A DNA stretch of 32,893 nucleotides from Verrucomicrobium sp. BvORR034 (GCF_000739635.1 NZ_BATQ01000101.1:1-32893); one strand, 5' to 3'; shown: positions 1 through 9,986, numbered from the stretch's first letter. The notes: generated by a model from the sequence alone, not told the origin. Numbers and translations: made by a program.

Positions 1-513
1 GGTGAAATGGTAGCTCAGCACGTCACAAATGAGCTCCGGATTGTCGTTCTCTCCCAGGGTTTCACAGAGCTGGGAGGCGCTCTCGTCTTTGCCCACCTTG
101 AAGAGCTGGAGGGCCTTGTCTTTCAGGGCCGTCACCTGGTCGATGTCCTCGATGCTGGTCTCCACAGTATCGACGGCGGCAATGCGGAACGGTCGCTCCT
201 GGACCCATTTCTTGAGCTTGATTCGTCGGACGCCCAGAAGCAGCAGGTGGGAGGTGCCATCATCCTGCTGGACGCAGGCCCGGACCAGCCCGGCGGTGGT
301 GTGCGGATTGATCTGGTCGCTGTCGCCTTCATCGCTCCGGTTCCCGATGCAAAACATGCGATGCGATTGCAGCGCGTGGGTCAGCATGGAGCGGTAGCGC
401 TCTTCAAAGATGTACAACGGAAGAAGGCAGCCCGGAAAAAGGTGACAGTCAGAGAGCACCATCACAGGCAGTTCTCCGGGGATAGTCAGGCTGGCTTCTT
501 GATTGATGTCCAT
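1..513 (-). CDS. Lon N-terminal (LON substrate-binding) domain protein, partial
   Basis: The reading frame starts at ATG 513 and is still open at the left edge, so only the first 171 residues are visible. The protein opens MDINQEASLTIPGELPVMVL and continues with FPGCLLPLYIFEERYRSML and a later LLLLGVRRIKL segment. This matches the beta-rich LON domain (PF02190) that binds substrates in Lon protease. Many bacteria also carry it as a stand-alone protein of about 200 residues. The visible part contains neither the AAA+ ATPase nor the protease domain, but these could lie beyond the edge. With no signal peptide it should be cytoplasmic. A hairpin at 571-600 separates it from the DUF1501 gene upstream. 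The family call is firm; stand-alone protein versus full Lon is undecided. Confidence 0.8.
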   Translation of the reverse strand, partial: MDINQEASLTIPGELPVMVLSDCHLFPGCLLPLYIFEERYRSMLTHALQSHRMFCIGNRSDEGDSDQINPHTTAGLVRACVQQDDGTSHLLLLGVRRIKLKKWVQERPFRIAAVDTVETSIEDIDQVTALKDKALQLFKVGKDESASQLCETLGENDNPELICDVLSYHFT

Positions 514-570
514 TCCCACTTCTATACGCCACTCAGCAAGGGGGTGGACGACCCGGCTTGCCGTTTCCCG

Positions 571-600
571 CCTCCTGCAAAAGGTTGACCTTGCAGGAGG
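571..600 (-). terminator. Perfect 10-bp hairpin after the DUF1501 gene
   Basis: CCTCCTGCAA (571-580) and TTGCAGGAGG (591-600) pair perfectly around a 10-base loop, 14 bases beyond the DUF1501 stop. No T-run follows on the minus strand, so this is a weak candidate intrinsic terminator. It could instead be an RNA-stability or attenuation hairpin in the leader of the Lon-domain gene. Confidence 0.45.
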
Positions 601-613
601 TCGGAGGCTTTGG

Positions 614-1873
614 CTAGCTGAAAAGTGCCTGAATGGGGCGGCCGCCGTCGGTGATGGGCACCGGGCGGGAGGCGTCGAAGAGCTCCTTGGACGGGTCCAC
701 ACCCATGGCGGCATGGACGGTGGCATGGAAGTCCGGGATGCTGACGGGGTTCTCCAGGACGTTCTTGGAGAGGTCGTCGGTCACGCCGTAGGCACCGCAG
801 TGCTTGAGGCCGCCCCCGGCGAGGATCAGCGAGAAGGCGGTGCCCTGGTGGCCACGGCCCCCTTTGCCGTCGTAGGCGGCGGGGCGGCCGAACTCGGTGC
901 CGATGACGATGAGCGTCTTGTCCAGGAGACGCTTCTCCTCCAGATCCACAATCAGGGCGGACAGGGCGGTGTCCAGCTCCTGAATGAGCAGGTGCTGCTG
1001 CTGCTGACCCTCGTTGTGAGTGTCCCAGCCGGTGCCGTTGATGAAGTTCAGGTTGTGGGAAACTTCAATGAAACGCACACCTGACTGCACGAGGCGACGG
1101 GAGAGCAGGCAGCGCTGGCCGAACTCACCGCCGTAGGCCTGACGGAGCGTGGAGGACTCGTCACCCAGATTGAAGTTGCGCATGAACTCGGGTCCGGCCA
1201 GACGCAGAGCCTCGCGTTGCGCTGTCTCGTAGTCGCCCATCACCGAGTGGTCGCTCGTGCGCTTCTGGAGCGGTTCAAGGAGCTTTTCCCTCGCGCTCAT
1301 GCGGTCGGAGGTGACGAAGTCCGGACGGGTGAAGCCTGCAGGTCCCGTAGCGGTGTCCGTGAGATACACGTAGCCGTCCTTGGCCCCGAGGAATCCCGGT
1401 CCGCGGCTCACGTTGGGGTAGCCGATGAGCATGTAGGCGGGCACCTTGGGATCGGCAGCGCCTCGCTCATGAGCAATGATGGAGCCAATCGAGGGATAGG
1501 TCACGTTCCCGCTGATCATCCGGCCGGTGTGGACGATGTTCGTGGCGAAGGCGTGCTCATCAATGACCTTGTGGTTCACCGTCCGCACCGCAGTGATGCG
1601 GTCCATGAGCGGAGCGGTCTTCTTGAGGTGTTCGCACACCTTCACGCCAGACACCGCCGTATCGATGGAGGCATACTCCGCGCCTGCCAGCTTGGGCGTC
1701 GCCTTGGAGTTGCCCAACGCCTTGGGGTCAAAGGTGTCGATTTGCGACATCCCGCCGCCCAGCCAGATGAAGATGCAGTGCTCGGCCTTGCCCTTGGGCA
1801 TCACGGCCTGGGGGCTGGCATAGGCCGCGAGGGGAGCCAGGGCGGCGGTCTTGAGGAAGGATCTGCGGTTCAT
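614..1873 (-). CDS. DUF1501 domain protein, Tat-exported, alkaline-phosphatase/sulfatase-like fold
   Basis: This 419-residue protein is typical of DUF1501 (PF07394), a family related to the alkaline phosphatase/sulfatase superfamily and abundant in Planctomycetes and Verrucomicrobia. The N-terminus [19 protein letters not shown] is a twin-arginine signal, implying export of a folded, probably metal-bound protein. Family landmarks are [17 protein letters not shown] (about 35-51), WDTHNE (283-288), GTEFGR (325-330) and GGRGHQG (338-344). I chose ATG 1873 because it begins the Tat signal. An upstream in-frame ATG at 1996 would overlap the preceding gene and adds a non-native extension. The partner upstream is the DUF1549/DUF1553 cytochrome gene, 46 bases away on the same strand; the pair recurs throughout PVC genomes. 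The substrate is unknown. Confidence 0.93.
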   Translation of the reverse strand: MNRRSFLKTAALAPLAAYASPQAVMPKGKAEHCIFIWLGGGMSQIDTFDPKALGNSKATPKLAGAEYASIDTAVSGVKVCEHLKKTAPLMDRITAVRTVNHKVIDEHAFATNIVHTGRMISGNVTYPSIGSIIAHERGAADPKVPAYMLIGYPNVSRGPGFLGAKDGYVYLTDTATGPAGFTRPDFVTSDRMSAREKLLEPLQKRTSDHSVMGDYETAQREALRLAGPEFMRNFNLGDESSTLRQAYGGEFGQRCLLSRRLVQSGVRFIEVSHNLNFINGTGWDTHNEGQQQQHLLIQELDTALSALIVDLEEKRLLDKTLIVIGTEFGRPAAYDGKGGRGHQGTAFSLILAGGGLKHCGAYGVTDDLSKNVLENPVSIPDFHATVHAAMGVDPSKELFDASRPVPITDGGRPIQALFS

Positions 1874-1919
1874 GGTACGAGGAAATCTGAAGGGTTGAAG
1901 AGAAGAAGCGGGTGGCGGA

Positions 1920-4900
1920 TCAGGGGACGAAGACCCACTCAGGGGCGTTGAGGAGGGCCCAGAGGGCGTCCTCCAGCTTCTGACGCCAGGCGGCATCGAG
2001 CTTCTGCGTCGGCGGGTCTCCCTTGCGGGCGGCCGTTTCCTCCGCCATGCGCACGGTCGTCGCCACAGGGTCCAGGTGGTTGGACCAGGACACGTACATG
2101 GGCTTCACCCGCGGGGCAGGGGAGGCCACCGGCACCGGGGAAAGCTTGCGGTTGGCATAGCCTGTGCCCAGGAACTCGGTGTAGCGCTGCTTCTCCTCCG
2201 CGGTCGGCATGCGGGTGAGGAGTTTCAGGAACAACGTGTCCACAAACTGATCCACCGGCCGGTCTTCCAGCGCCAGGGCGGTGATGCCGTGGTCATCACT
2301 CAGGCGGGTGAGCCAGATGCCCACGGTGCCGTTGGAGATGATGGCCGGCTGCAGCACGTTCGACTCGCGGTCGCGCTTGCTCACCGGATCCTGACGGGAT
2401 CCGCGCCAGCCGAAGGCGCCCAGCACGTCACACACGGCCTGGTTGCGGGGCAGCGCCAGACTGGGGCGGTCACGCTCATTCGAGGTGGAGGTGAGCATCC
2501 AGCTGCGGCGGGGATTGCCGAGGCTGATGGAGTTGCCCAGATCACGGCGGCCATCGATGTCGAGGCTGACCTCTTCCACGTTGAAGGGCTTGCCCGTGGC
2601 GGCAAAGAGGGAATCGACGATCTGCTCCGCTTCCAGACGGCGGGGTGCCGGGGAAGCGAAGAGCGGGCTGGCAGCACGCAGGGTGTCATCCGTAGCGCGC
2701 TGATAGGCGTGGGAGGTCATGATGAGGCGGACCAGTTTCTTGGCATCATAGCCGTTGCGCACAAACTCACGGCCCAGCCATTGCAGAAGCTCAGGGTGGG
2801 TGGGTTTGCCCTTCTCCCAGTCTTCCACCGGCTCCACGATGCCGCGCCCCATGAGGCGGGCCCACAGGCGGTTGGCCATGACCTGGGCGAAGCGTTCGTT
2901 CTGCGGACCGGTGATGATCGCCGCCAGCTGTTCGCGGGTGTCTTCTGGATGCTCAGCGAGAGCGGCTCCGGATGCCTCATCACCAAACTTCGTGAAGCGC
3001 CACTTGGGCTGCACTTTGGAGCCGGGCTTCAGGGTCACCTGAATGAGTGGCTTGCGGCCCCCTTCATGGAGCTTGTCCATCGGCACGCTGCTTGTGGCGG
3101 GCACATCCACCGGTTTCTGAGCCAGCATGGCGGCCAGGGCAAAGAGGTCCTCCTGCAGGGATTCGTGCGTAGGTGAATCGTGACAGCGGGCACACTTGGT
3201 TTCCACACCCAGGAAGGCGGTGCTCACAATCGTGCCCTTGGCCGCCATGGGCACGTCATTCTGCGAGGCCACCCCGAAGCCAGCAGGGCCACCAAAGCGG
3301 ACGCTGCCCTTCATGGTCAGCAGTTCCGTGACAAAGAGGTCCATGGGCTTGTTGTCCAGCAGTGCCTCGTAGATCCACCAGCGGAAGGGACCGGAGTTGT
3401 TGAGCGTGGGGTTCAGGATGTTGGGGTTCTCTGCCAGCACATCCTGCCAGTAGCCCGTCCAGTTGTCGGCCCAGCGGGCATCGGTGAGCAGCTTGTCGAT
3501 CGCCCGAGTGCGTTTGTCGGCGCTGGTGTCCTTCTGGAACGCCTCGATCTCCGCCAGCGTTGGCGGCACACCCACGGTGTCCAGATAGGCACGACGCAGG
3601 AACGCGAGGTCGGAGGTCAGCGCGGTCACGGTGATCTTGTCCACCTTCATCTCAGGCCAGACGGCCCCTTCCTTGATCCAGAGGGCGATCAAGTCGGTCT
3701 GCTCCTTGGTCAACTTGCTGCCTTTGGGGGGCATGATGGCGTCTTCATCATCCGTGATCACACGGGCGAGCAGGGAACTCTTCTCTGGGTGCTGAGGCGT
3801 TACGGCCGGGCCGTCATTCTCTCCGCCATGCATCGCTGCGGCCAGGGAGTCGAGCTTGAGGTTGCCCTTAGTCTTGGTGCCCTGGTGGCAGTCATAACAT
3901 TTGGTTTCCAGAATGGGCTGGATGTCGCGGTAGAAATCCACCTTGCCACTGTGGGAGGCCTTGTTCTGCTCACCCACTGTCGCCATCTTCACGGAGAGAA
4001 ACTGGTCGATGGGGTTCAGGGCGGGATAGCCTTTCACGAGCGGGGGCACCGGCACTTCCTTGGTGCTGGCCAGCCAGTCTTGCACGGCTTTGCGGCGCTT
4101 TTCCCAGTAGGGCTTCGTTTCTGTCAGGCGCTCAGCGCGACGCTGACTGTTCATTTCATCCAACCGCGCCTGACGGTCGGCCGCATAGGTCGTCCAGCCC
4201 TGGTCGTTGTAAGAAATCACTTCACCTGCCTTGCCGCCCTTGGCCGGGGTGAGGAGCTGCCAGGTCTCTGTGCCCTGCTTGGACCAGGCCACGACGGTTT
4301 CCCCCAGTTCAGGACGACGCTTGGATTTCCCCACCATGCCGCCCACGAGCGTTTCCAGAACCACGGTATGTTCGCCGCCCTTCGATTCAAACTCGCACCA
4401 GGTTTCCTGTGTGCCGGGAGGGGCAAAGCGGAAGTCCGGGCCCAGATTGAGATAGCCTTCCTGCTCGTTCACGTGACCATGCCCGCCGCTGTCGGGTTTC
4501 GGGAAAGTAGTGGTCAGCAACTGCACGCCATCAATGTGCAGATGGGAAGCCCCACGACCCCGCAGGAGGAGGCGATGCTTGCCCGCTGGGAAACTTACCA
4601 CGGCGGCCGCCCGGACGAGGAAGGGGATGGGCCGGTCAGCGCGCACACCGCTGGTGATGTACTTGTGAGGCACTTCGAAGAGGCCAAACCCGCGCTCATC
4701 GTAGGACTCCGTGGCGCGGGGCGACTGGGTCGGCCAGGCGTTCTTCTCCGGCAGGCCGTCTTCACAGATCTGCACGAGCACTTTGCCATCTGGGATCATG
4801 CTGCGCTCCACCACTGGGGGCTGGGGCACATACTGGAAACGCTGGGCCACCACTGAGTCAGGAAGAATGCCGCGATAGATGGCGACTTCGTCCAGTGAAC

Positions 4901-5669
4901 CTTGGAGCGAGTTGCCCGCACCGCCGCCGTATCCGGAACCGATGTTCAGATCGTCGGCGTCATTGACTGGACCGTTGTTGGTCTTGCCAGCCATGTCCCA
5001 AACGCCTTTGACCTCCTTGCCATCCACATAGGCTTCGAGACTGTCGGCTTTGCCAAAGGTATAGCTCACCACCACATGGTGCCAGCCCGTACCGGGGGCG
5101 AAACCTTCTGCGGCCACCCAGCGGTGATACTCACGGGCGCCATCCGGTTTGTCCGACTCACTGCGAAAGAGGAAAGAGGGCCGGGCCTCGCCGCCCTCGC
5201 CTTTGAGGCGCAGCGCGTAGTTCTGGTTCTCTGAGGAGAAGGCGGCCTTCTTGTTGCGGCCTTTGCCCACGAGGTAGCAGTAGGAGCCGTTCTTAATTTC
5301 CTCGACGCTGACCCAGGCCTCCAGCGTGATGGCATCGCCTTTGACAAAACGCAGGTTCACTCCGGGCACATCGGATTCACGGACATTGATGCTCGTGCCG
5401 CTGCCGGAGAAGACCGCCGCCTTGTTCCCCTCAGGAAAGCCCGGGAAGGTGGGCTTCTGCGGACCGGAGGGTGTGATGGACTTGCCGCCCTGCCACGCGC
5501 CTGGCTCATCTTTGTCGAAGGTCCATTTGATCAGCGGCGCGGTGGCCTGTTCCGCCACCTTGTCGCTGGAGTCGTTCACGGAGTCATTCGTGGCATCATT
5601 GGTCGCCTGCCCAAAGGCAGACGCCGAGGCCAGAGCCAGGAACAAGAGAGGTTTGCGGGGAAAGTGCAT
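1920..5669 (-). CDS. Secreted LamG / cytochrome c / DUF1549 / DUF1553 protein
   Basis: This 1249-residue exported protein begins with a Sec signal ([20 protein letters not shown]). An Asn/Asp-rich linker (22-36) built from ATND-like units follows. A LamG/concanavalin-like domain spans about 47-280 and a less defined beta-rich region about 285-470. A planctomycete-type cytochrome c domain follows, with CYDCH at 591-595 and IMPPKG around 645 offering a possible axial Met. The C-terminal half is DUF1549 (about 680-870), with a second heme-like CARCH at 826-830, then DUF1553 (about 920-1215). The order matches the PVC PSD1 family. A role in periplasmic or surface electron transfer coupled to oxidation of a carbohydrate-like ligand is inferred, not shown. 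It precedes its usual DUF1501 partner, and RR1/HK1 lie just upstream. Confidence 0.93.
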   Translation of the reverse strand: MHFPRKPLLFLALASASAFGQATNDATNDSVNDSSDKVAEQATAPLIKWTFDKDEPGAWQGGKSITPSGPQKPTFPGFPEGNKAAVFSGSGTSINVRESDVPGVNLRFVKGDAITLEAWVSVEEIKNGSYCYLVGKGRNKKAAFSSENQNYALRLKGEGGEARPSFLFRSESDKPDGAREYHRWVAAEGFAPGTGWHHVVVSYTFGKADSLEAYVDGKEVKGVWDMAGKTNNGPVNDADDLNIGSGYGGGAGNSLQGSLDEVAIYRGILPDSVVAQRFQYVPQPPVVERSMIPDGKVLVQICEDGLPEKNAWPTQSPRATESYDERGFGLFEVPHKYITSGVRADRPIPFLVRAAAVVSFPAGKHRLLLRGRGASHLHIDGVQLLTTTFPKPDSGGHGHVNEQEGYLNLGPDFRFAPPGTQETWCEFESKGGEHTVVLETLVGGMVGKSKRRPELGETVVAWSKQGTETWQLLTPAKGGKAGEVISYNDQGWTTYAADRQARLDEMNSQRRAERLTETKPYWEKRRKAVQDWLASTKEVPVPPLVKGYPALNPIDQFLSVKMATVGEQNKASHSGKVDFYRDIQPILETKCYDCHQGTKTKGNLKLDSLAAAMHGGENDGPAVTPQHPEKSSLLARVITDDEDAIMPPKGSKLTKEQTDLIALWIKEGAVWPEMKVDKITVTALTSDLAFLRRAYLDTVGVPPTLAEIEAFQKDTSADKRTRAIDKLLTDARWADNWTGYWQDVLAENPNILNPTLNNSGPFRWWIYEALLDNKPMDLFVTELLTMKGSVRFGGPAGFGVASQNDVPMAAKGTIVSTAFLGVETKCARCHDSPTHESLQEDLFALAAMLAQKPVDVPATSSVPMDKLHEGGRKPLIQVTLKPGSKVQPKWRFTKFGDEASGAALAEHPEDTREQLAAIITGPQNERFAQVMANRLWARLMGRGIVEPVEDWEKGKPTHPELLQWLGREFVRNGYDAKKLVRLIMTSHAYQRATDDTLRAASPLFASPAPRRLEAEQIVDSLFAATGKPFNVEEVSLDIDGRRDLGNSISLGNPRRSWMLTSTSNERDRPSLALPRNQAVCDVLGAFGWRGSRQDPVSKRDRESNVLQPAIISNGTVGIWLTRLSDDHGITALALEDRPVDQFVDTLFLKLLTRMPTAEEKQRYTEFLGTGYANRKLSPVPVASPAPRVKPMYVSWSNHLDPVATTVRMAEETAARKGDPPTQKLDAAWRQKLEDALWALLNAPEWVFVP

Positions 5670-5719
5670 GACGGTGTGTGCTAAAAGAATAACGGAGTCA
5701 GGCCGCTTCTTTCAACACT

Positions 5720-5764
5720 CACCCGAACCGCATTCGGGGTGGTCTCGCATCCCCCATTCGGGTG
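5720..5764 (-). promoter_or_regulatory. Candidate operator: CATTCGGG repeats and inverted repeat before the PSD1-type gene
   Basis: This 45-base stretch lies 51-95 bases upstream of ATG 5669 and just downstream of RR1. CACCCGAA (5720-5727) and TTCGGGTG (5757-5764) form a perfect 8-bp inverted repeat. Inside, CATTCGGGG (5731-5739) and CATTCGGGT (5755-5763) are near-identical direct repeats 24 bases apart. The same nonamer recurs upstream of the PEP-CTERM gene (29743-29751). It could be a binding site for the NarL-type regulator, or a hairpin ending the RR1 transcript; no T-run follows. Confidence 0.4.
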
Positions 5765-5768
5765 ATGT

Positions 5769-6401
5769 TCAGACCTCCAGAAGGCCTCGACGGATCGCTT
5801 CCGTCACCGCCTGGGTGCGGTCCTGGGCCCCCAGCTTTTCCAGGACATTGCTCACGTGGCGCTTCACGGTCTCCTCACTCAGACCGAGAACGGAGGCGAT
5901 TTCCTTGTTGCTGCGCCCTTTGGCCATCTGGGCCAGCACCTCGCGTTCCCGCGGGCTGGGCTCCGGTCTGCCCAGCCGCTCCGCCAGACGCTGGGCGATG
6001 TCGCCCGGCAGATAGCGTTTGCCTGTCGCCACGGTGCGGATGGCCTTTAGCAGGTCCTCACGCGGGGCGGACTTTTGCAAGTAGCCCAAAGCCCCGGCCC
6101 GGATGGCCCGGTACACGTCCTCATCCCGCGCAAAGGAGGAAAAGACGAGGATGCGTATGCCAGGGTGGGCCTGCCCCAGCTGCTCTGTGCAGGTGATGCC
6201 GTTCACCTCACCCAGCTGGAGATCCATGATGACGACGTCCGGCGTGTGGGCCGCGCAGGCGGTCAGGGCCTCCGCCGCGCTGCCAGCCTCCGCCACCACC
6301 AGCAGATCTTCTTCAAGGCCAAGGGAGGCTGCCAGTCCGCTGCGCACCACAAAGTGATCATCGACGAGCAGGATGCGGACGGGGGCAGGAGCGGCGGACA
6401 T
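5769..6401 (-). CDS. NarL/FixJ-type response regulator (RR1)
   Basis: This 210-residue DNA-binding response regulator has a CheY-like receiver at about 8-122. The acidic pair is D14/D15, the phospho-acceptor D60 (DVVIMDLQL), the switch residue S88 and the conserved Lys K110. A LuxR-type helix-turn-helix (about 148-205) contains REREVLAQMAKGRSNKEIAS and the recognition-helix segment ETVKRHVSNVLEKL. The start overlaps the kinase stop as TGATG, a one-base overlap that implies translational coupling and identifies HK1 as its partner. Candidate targets by position are the PSD1-type gene downstream, whose leader carries repeated CATTCGGG motifs, and the divergent plus-strand phosphatase/lyase genes. 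Confidence 0.95.
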   Translation of the reverse strand: MSAAPAPVRILLVDDHFVVRSGLAASLGLEEDLLVVAEAGSAAEALTACAAHTPDVVIMDLQLGEVNGITCTEQLGQAHPGIRILVFSSFARDEDVYRAIRAGALGYLQKSAPREDLLKAIRTVATGKRYLPGDIAQRLAERLGRPEPSPREREVLAQMAKGRSNKEIASVLGLSEETVKRHVSNVLEKLGAQDRTQAVTEAIRRGLLEV

Positions 6402-8464
6402 CAGGTGAATGACGCGCGGAGGGCGGGCAGCGCAAGTGTCAATCCCACCGAAGTGCCGCCGCCCGGCGTGCTCTGCAATGAGAGCTCTGTGTGTAGTTTC
6501 CGTGACCTCTCCCGCATGCCCTGCAGCCCGAAGTGCCCTCCAGAGACCGACATCTTGCTGGGATCAAAACCCTTGCCATCGTCGGACACGGTGAGTTTCA
6601 GTGCCTGCGCATCCGTCTCGACCTTGATCACGACTTTTTGCGGCTGCGCATACTTGAGAGCATTGTTCACGGCCTCCCGGCTGATCCTCAGCAGATGATG
6701 TTGCACCAGTGGCGGCAGGGGAGGTATCTCGCCAGCCACCTCCACCTGGAGCGGGATGGCGGTGGTGGTCTGCAGATGATCGACGAGCCCCTGGAGAGCT
6801 TCAGGAAGCGGCACCTCGTTGCGTGAGGCATCCCGAAGATCCCACACGAAGTCCCGGGTTTCCGTTTGCAGACGGGAAAGGAGCTTCCGCTGTTGCTCCA
6901 GGAGCTGGCGCGCCTTGTCATCCGCCACCCGTGGAGTCGCGGCATCCAGGCGCAGGGAGAGCCCGGCGAGTTCCTGCTCCAGCGTGTCATGAAACTCGCG
7001 CGCAATCCGCTGCCTTTCCTCCAGCACGGCCTCCTGCTGCGTCTTCAACTGTAGCAGCCCCAACTGCCGGTTCACCTGTCGCTTCAACAACCCAGCCCAG
7101 GCGGCAACCAACAAGCCCGCACCGGCCACTCCTGCCAAAGCCAGAGTGAGTCTGGCCGCGCTCCACCAGGGCGGGGCCGTGAGCAGCAGCGCATCACCTG
7201 CGCTCCGCAGCCTCAACTCATACGCCGTGGGGAAAGTGCGATAGCCCTCTGACCGGGTGGCATTGACCCGGCAGAGACCGGTGAATTGCACTCTGGAGCC
7301 CGGCTCAAAATCCATGGCCACATCCGGCGGACCGATCACACGAAAGCTGATGTTCTCCACCTCTGCCACCCACGCATTGCCGATGACGGATCGCTGCAGG
7401 ATGCCCGCGGTCACCACCACCAGCTCAGAGTCGCAGGAGCCATTCGCCAGTTCCTTGGCCGTCACTGCCGTGGGCGAGGGGGGCTCACCTGAGGCTGTGA
7501 CCCGAAAGACCGCATCCGCCAGCATGGCGCTGAAGTTGCCCATCTGCGGAAAACCAAGCGCCTCCACCTCATCCCCAGGTTGCAAGGGCTCGGTATATGG
7601 CGTGTGGACGAAGAGGCTTTTCCTGCCTTCTCTCAAGTAAAAACCGCCGCCCAGAATGCCGCTCAAGGCCGTGCCCTTCACCTTCACGCGATGGATGTCG
7701 GGATTGCGATTGGCCGCCGCCAGCAAGGCCGCCACGGACACCGGCTCCTGCGCAAAGGGATCTGCGGGCGGCCCCATCTCAATGGTGATGGCCCGAACGT
7801 CTGCCACCCGGATGTAAGGCCGGACCAACTGCCGCCGGTCATTGATCGCCCCGGCCGCCAACCCCACCACCTTCAGTTCCGCATCCACAAACTCGTGAGT
7901 GTCTTCGGGTGGGTTTTGATCGAACCGCACTTCTGCCAGACCTGAGCGGGTATTCAGCCGGAGGCTGGCGGTGTTCTCGCCGGTGATTTCCATGGAGCGG
8001 CCCACGCCTTGCAGTTCGACCAGTCGATAGTGATAACGACCGTCTGCCAGCTCATCCGGGGTGACCTTGACCGGGGTCGGCACCGGGCCTTCGCCCAGAA
8101 CGTCCACCGTATTTTGGGCGATGCCCCCGATGTACAGCCCCGGGACCCGTGTGCCTTTGATACGCAAACGCATGCCCGGCCTCATGGTGAGGCCGAATTT
8201 GGAATTCCGAATGAAGGTGGCGCCGGATTCATCCTGGAGAAACACCGTGCCGCCTGGGTCCACAAAGGTGACGGTCGCCTCGATCTCGACAGGCGGCTGG
8301 AGCTCTGGATCGGTCTCCGGATATCTCGCCACGTCGTTGGCCCGGCGCAGGATCTGGGCACCCGCAGTTGGTTTGCTCGCTGACGAAGGTTGCTGAGCAA
8401 TCACCGTAGTCACCATGCCCCCCAGGCACAACGAGAACAGGATGGGGAAGGGGGGCAGTCTCAT
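6401..8464 (-). CDS. Membrane sensor histidine kinase (HisKA_3) with OB-like repeats (HK1)
   Basis: This 687-residue sensor kinase has a signal peptide (MRLPPFPILFSLCLGGMVTT), a long extracytoplasmic region (about 25-430) and one membrane helix at about 434-457. A HisKA_3 dimerisation domain follows, with phospho-acceptor His492 in ERQRIAREFHDTLEQE, then an HATPase_c domain (N-box NNALKY about 600-605, DDGKGF 628-633, GLQGMRER about 646-653). The sensor region has modules of nucleic-acid-binding OB-like appearance. One motif appears twice: VTPDELADGRYHYRLVEL near 134 and VTAKELANGSCDSELVVV near 334. The ligand is unknown. ATG 8464 starts a good signal peptide and follows a C-rich leader; ATG 8482 is an in-frame alternative adding six residues. 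It overlaps RR1 by one base. Confidence 0.92.
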   Translation of the reverse strand: MRLPPFPILFSLCLGGMVTTVIAQQPSSASKPTAGAQILRRANDVARYPETDPELQPPVEIEATVTFVDPGGTVFLQDESGATFIRNSKFGLTMRPGMRLRIKGTRVPGLYIGGIAQNTVDVLGEGPVPTPVKVTPDELADGRYHYRLVELQGVGRSMEITGENTASLRLNTRSGLAEVRFDQNPPEDTHEFVDAELKVVGLAAGAINDRRQLVRPYIRVADVRAITIEMGPPADPFAQEPVSVAALLAAANRNPDIHRVKVKGTALSGILGGGFYLREGRKSLFVHTPYTEPLQPGDEVEALGFPQMGNFSAMLADAVFRVTASGEPPSPTAVTAKELANGSCDSELVVVTAGILQRSVIGNAWVAEVENISFRVIGPPDVAMDFEPGSRVQFTGLCRVNATRSEGYRTFPTAYELRLRSAGDALLLTAPPWWSAARLTLALAGVAGAGLLVAAWAGLLKRQVNRQLGLLQLKTQQEAVLEERQRIAREFHDTLEQELAGLSLRLDAATPRVADDKARQLLEQQRKLLSRLQTETRDFVWDLRDASRNEVPLPEALQGLVDHLQTTTAIPLQVEVAGEIPPLPPLVQHHLLRISREAVNNALKYAQPQKVVIKVETDAQALKLTVSDDGKGFDPSKMSVSGGHFGLQGMRERSRKLHTELSLQSTPGGGTSVGLTLALPALRASFT

Positions 8465-8499
8465 GGTGAGCGGCAAAAACATAGCCCGTTACGCAAAGT

Positions 8500-8519
8500 T
8501 CAAGCAAGCTGGAGCTTGA
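8500..8519. promoter_or_regulatory. Inverted repeat in the HK1/phosphodiesterase divergent promoter
   Basis: TCAAGC (8500-8505) and GCTTGA (8514-8519) are 6-bp inverted arms separated by 8 bases, within the 75-base gap between divergent starts 8464 and 8540. A regulator site controlling one or both genes is possible. I found no convincing -35/-10 pair. Confidence 0.3.
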
Positions 8520-8539
8520 GGAATTCGTACCGGTCACCC

Positions 8540-9922
8540 ATGAAGCGCGCTTTCCTGCTCTGTTTTTCCAGTCTTGCCATGATGTTGGCGGTGAAGCCAT
8601 TGCATGCTGCGCCCCCTGCGACGGACCATCACGTCATTCTGATCAGCGTGGATGGCCTGGCGCACTACTACTTTGAGGATCCCAAGGCAAAAATGCCCAC
8701 CATCCGCAAGCTGGCAGCCGAGGGCGTGCGGGCCAAGCGCATGAAGTCCTCCCTGCCGACGGTCACCTGGCCGAACCACACGACGCTGGTCACCGGCGTG
8801 CAACCCGGCAAACATGGGGTCATCGGGAATGGTATCTTTGACCGCGCCACCCAGCAGTCTGTCAGCTACCTGCCGGACCCGGTCTTTGACAAGGATGAGA
8901 TCGTCAAGGTGCCCACGGTGTATGACGTTGCGCATGCCTCAGGTCTGAAGACCGCGGGCGTGATCTGGCCAGCATCGCGCAACGCCAAGAGCCTCGACTG
9001 GACCGTGCCGGACGTCGGTACGAATGAGTTGTTCCAGAAATATGGCACCCCGTCGCTTCTGGAGGAATGCCGGGCTGCGGGCATCCCTATCGAGAAGCAG
9101 GAGGAATGGTGCAAGGCAGGTACTCTGGGCAAGCCGCAGCGCGATTACATGTACTCGCAGATTGCCCAGCACATCATCAAGACCCACAAGCCCAACCTCC
9201 TGATGCTGCACTTGGTCTCTGTGGATGCCATGGAGCATGCCACAGGCAGCAAATCCGCGGAGGCATACTGGGCGATCAACGACTCCGACAACCGCGTGCG
9301 GGATCTGGTAGAGGCGGTGGAAGAAGCGGGACTCAAGGACAAGACCACCTTCGTGGTCACCTCAGATCACGGCTTCATCACCTACACGAAGATGATCCAG
9401 CCGAACGTGCTGCTCAAGCAGATGGGCCTGATCAAAGCCTTTGGTAACAAGCCGACCCAGCGGGCCGTGTGGAGCTACTCACAAGGGGTGGCCTACATCT
9501 ATGTGCTGGATGATGCCAACCGGCAGAACCTCCTGGAAACCATCACCCCGAAGCTGGCCGCCATGGAGGGCGTGGAAGAGGTCATCACTGAGAAAGACTT
9601 CGCCAAGTACGGCATGATCACCCGGGACAAGGATTCCCGTGCTCCAGACCTGATCTTGTCGGCGAAGGACGGCTATTACTTCAGCGACAATGTAGGAGGG
9701 GAGGAACTCATTGCGCAGACGGAAGGGCCGAAGGGGGCTCACGGCTACTCTCCCGCCAATCCGCTGATGGATGCCAGCTTCGTGGCCAGTGGTGCGGGCA
9801 TCAAAAAAGGCGTGACGCTGGACACTATGGGGAACGTGGACGTCGCCCCGACGATCGCTAAACTTCTCGGTGTAGAGATGAAAGACGTGGACGGTCGAGT
9901 CCTGACCGAAATTCTAAAATAG
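8540..9922 (+). CDS. Secreted type I phosphodiesterase / nucleotide pyrophosphatase family protein
   Basis: This 460-residue protein has a Sec signal (about 1-23, ending PLHAA) and an alkaline-phosphatase-superfamily domain of the ectonucleotide pyrophosphatase/phosphodiesterase type (PF01663). The two-metal site is readable: D38 in ISVDGL, probable nucleophile T76 in LPTVTWPNHTTLVTG, D229 and H233 in HLVSVDAMEH, D276/H277 in VTSDHG, and H401 in GAHGYSP. It should hydrolyse phosphodiesters or phosphomonoesters outside the cytoplasm; the exact substrate cannot be read. ATG 8540 was chosen because the signal peptide starts there; upstream in-frame sequence runs back into the divergent HK1 gene. 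It leads a plus-strand trio, and the next gene begins 64 bases after its stop. Confidence 0.92.
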   Translation: MKRAFLLCFSSLAMMLAVKPLHAAPPATDHHVILISVDGLAHYYFEDPKAKMPTIRKLAAEGVRAKRMKSSLPTVTWPNHTTLVTGVQPGKHGVIGNGIFDRATQQSVSYLPDPVFDKDEIVKVPTVYDVAHASGLKTAGVIWPASRNAKSLDWTVPDVGTNELFQKYGTPSLLEECRAAGIPIEKQEEWCKAGTLGKPQRDYMYSQIAQHIIKTHKPNLLMLHLVSVDAMEHATGSKSAEAYWAINDSDNRVRDLVEAVEEAGLKDKTTFVVTSDHGFITYTKMIQPNVLLKQMGLIKAFGNKPTQRAVWSYSQGVAYIYVLDDANRQNLLETITPKLAAMEGVEEVITEKDFAKYGMITRDKDSRAPDLILSAKDGYYFSDNVGGEELIAQTEGPKGAHGYSPANPLMDASFVASGAGIKKGVTLDTMGNVDVAPTIAKLLGVEMKDVDGRVLTEILK

Positions 9923-9986
9923 TTGTGAGGCTGGCCAGACCTGCGCGTCTTTGATTGAATCCCTTTCCCACACCCACTTTCGTTCC

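Noticed and set aside
998-1015. CTG trinucleotide run
   Set aside because: It encodes a short Gln run (EGQQQQH) inside the DUF1501 protein; there is no sign of a separate repeat element.
1874-1996. N-terminal extension of the DUF1501 gene to ATG 1996
   Set aside because: It overlaps the upstream gene's 3' end and puts 41 odd residues before a clean Tat signal at 1873.
3180-4856. 558-codon plus-strand open frame opposite the LamG/cytochrome gene
   Set aside because: It is antisense to the PSD1-type protein, and the translation shows no motif.
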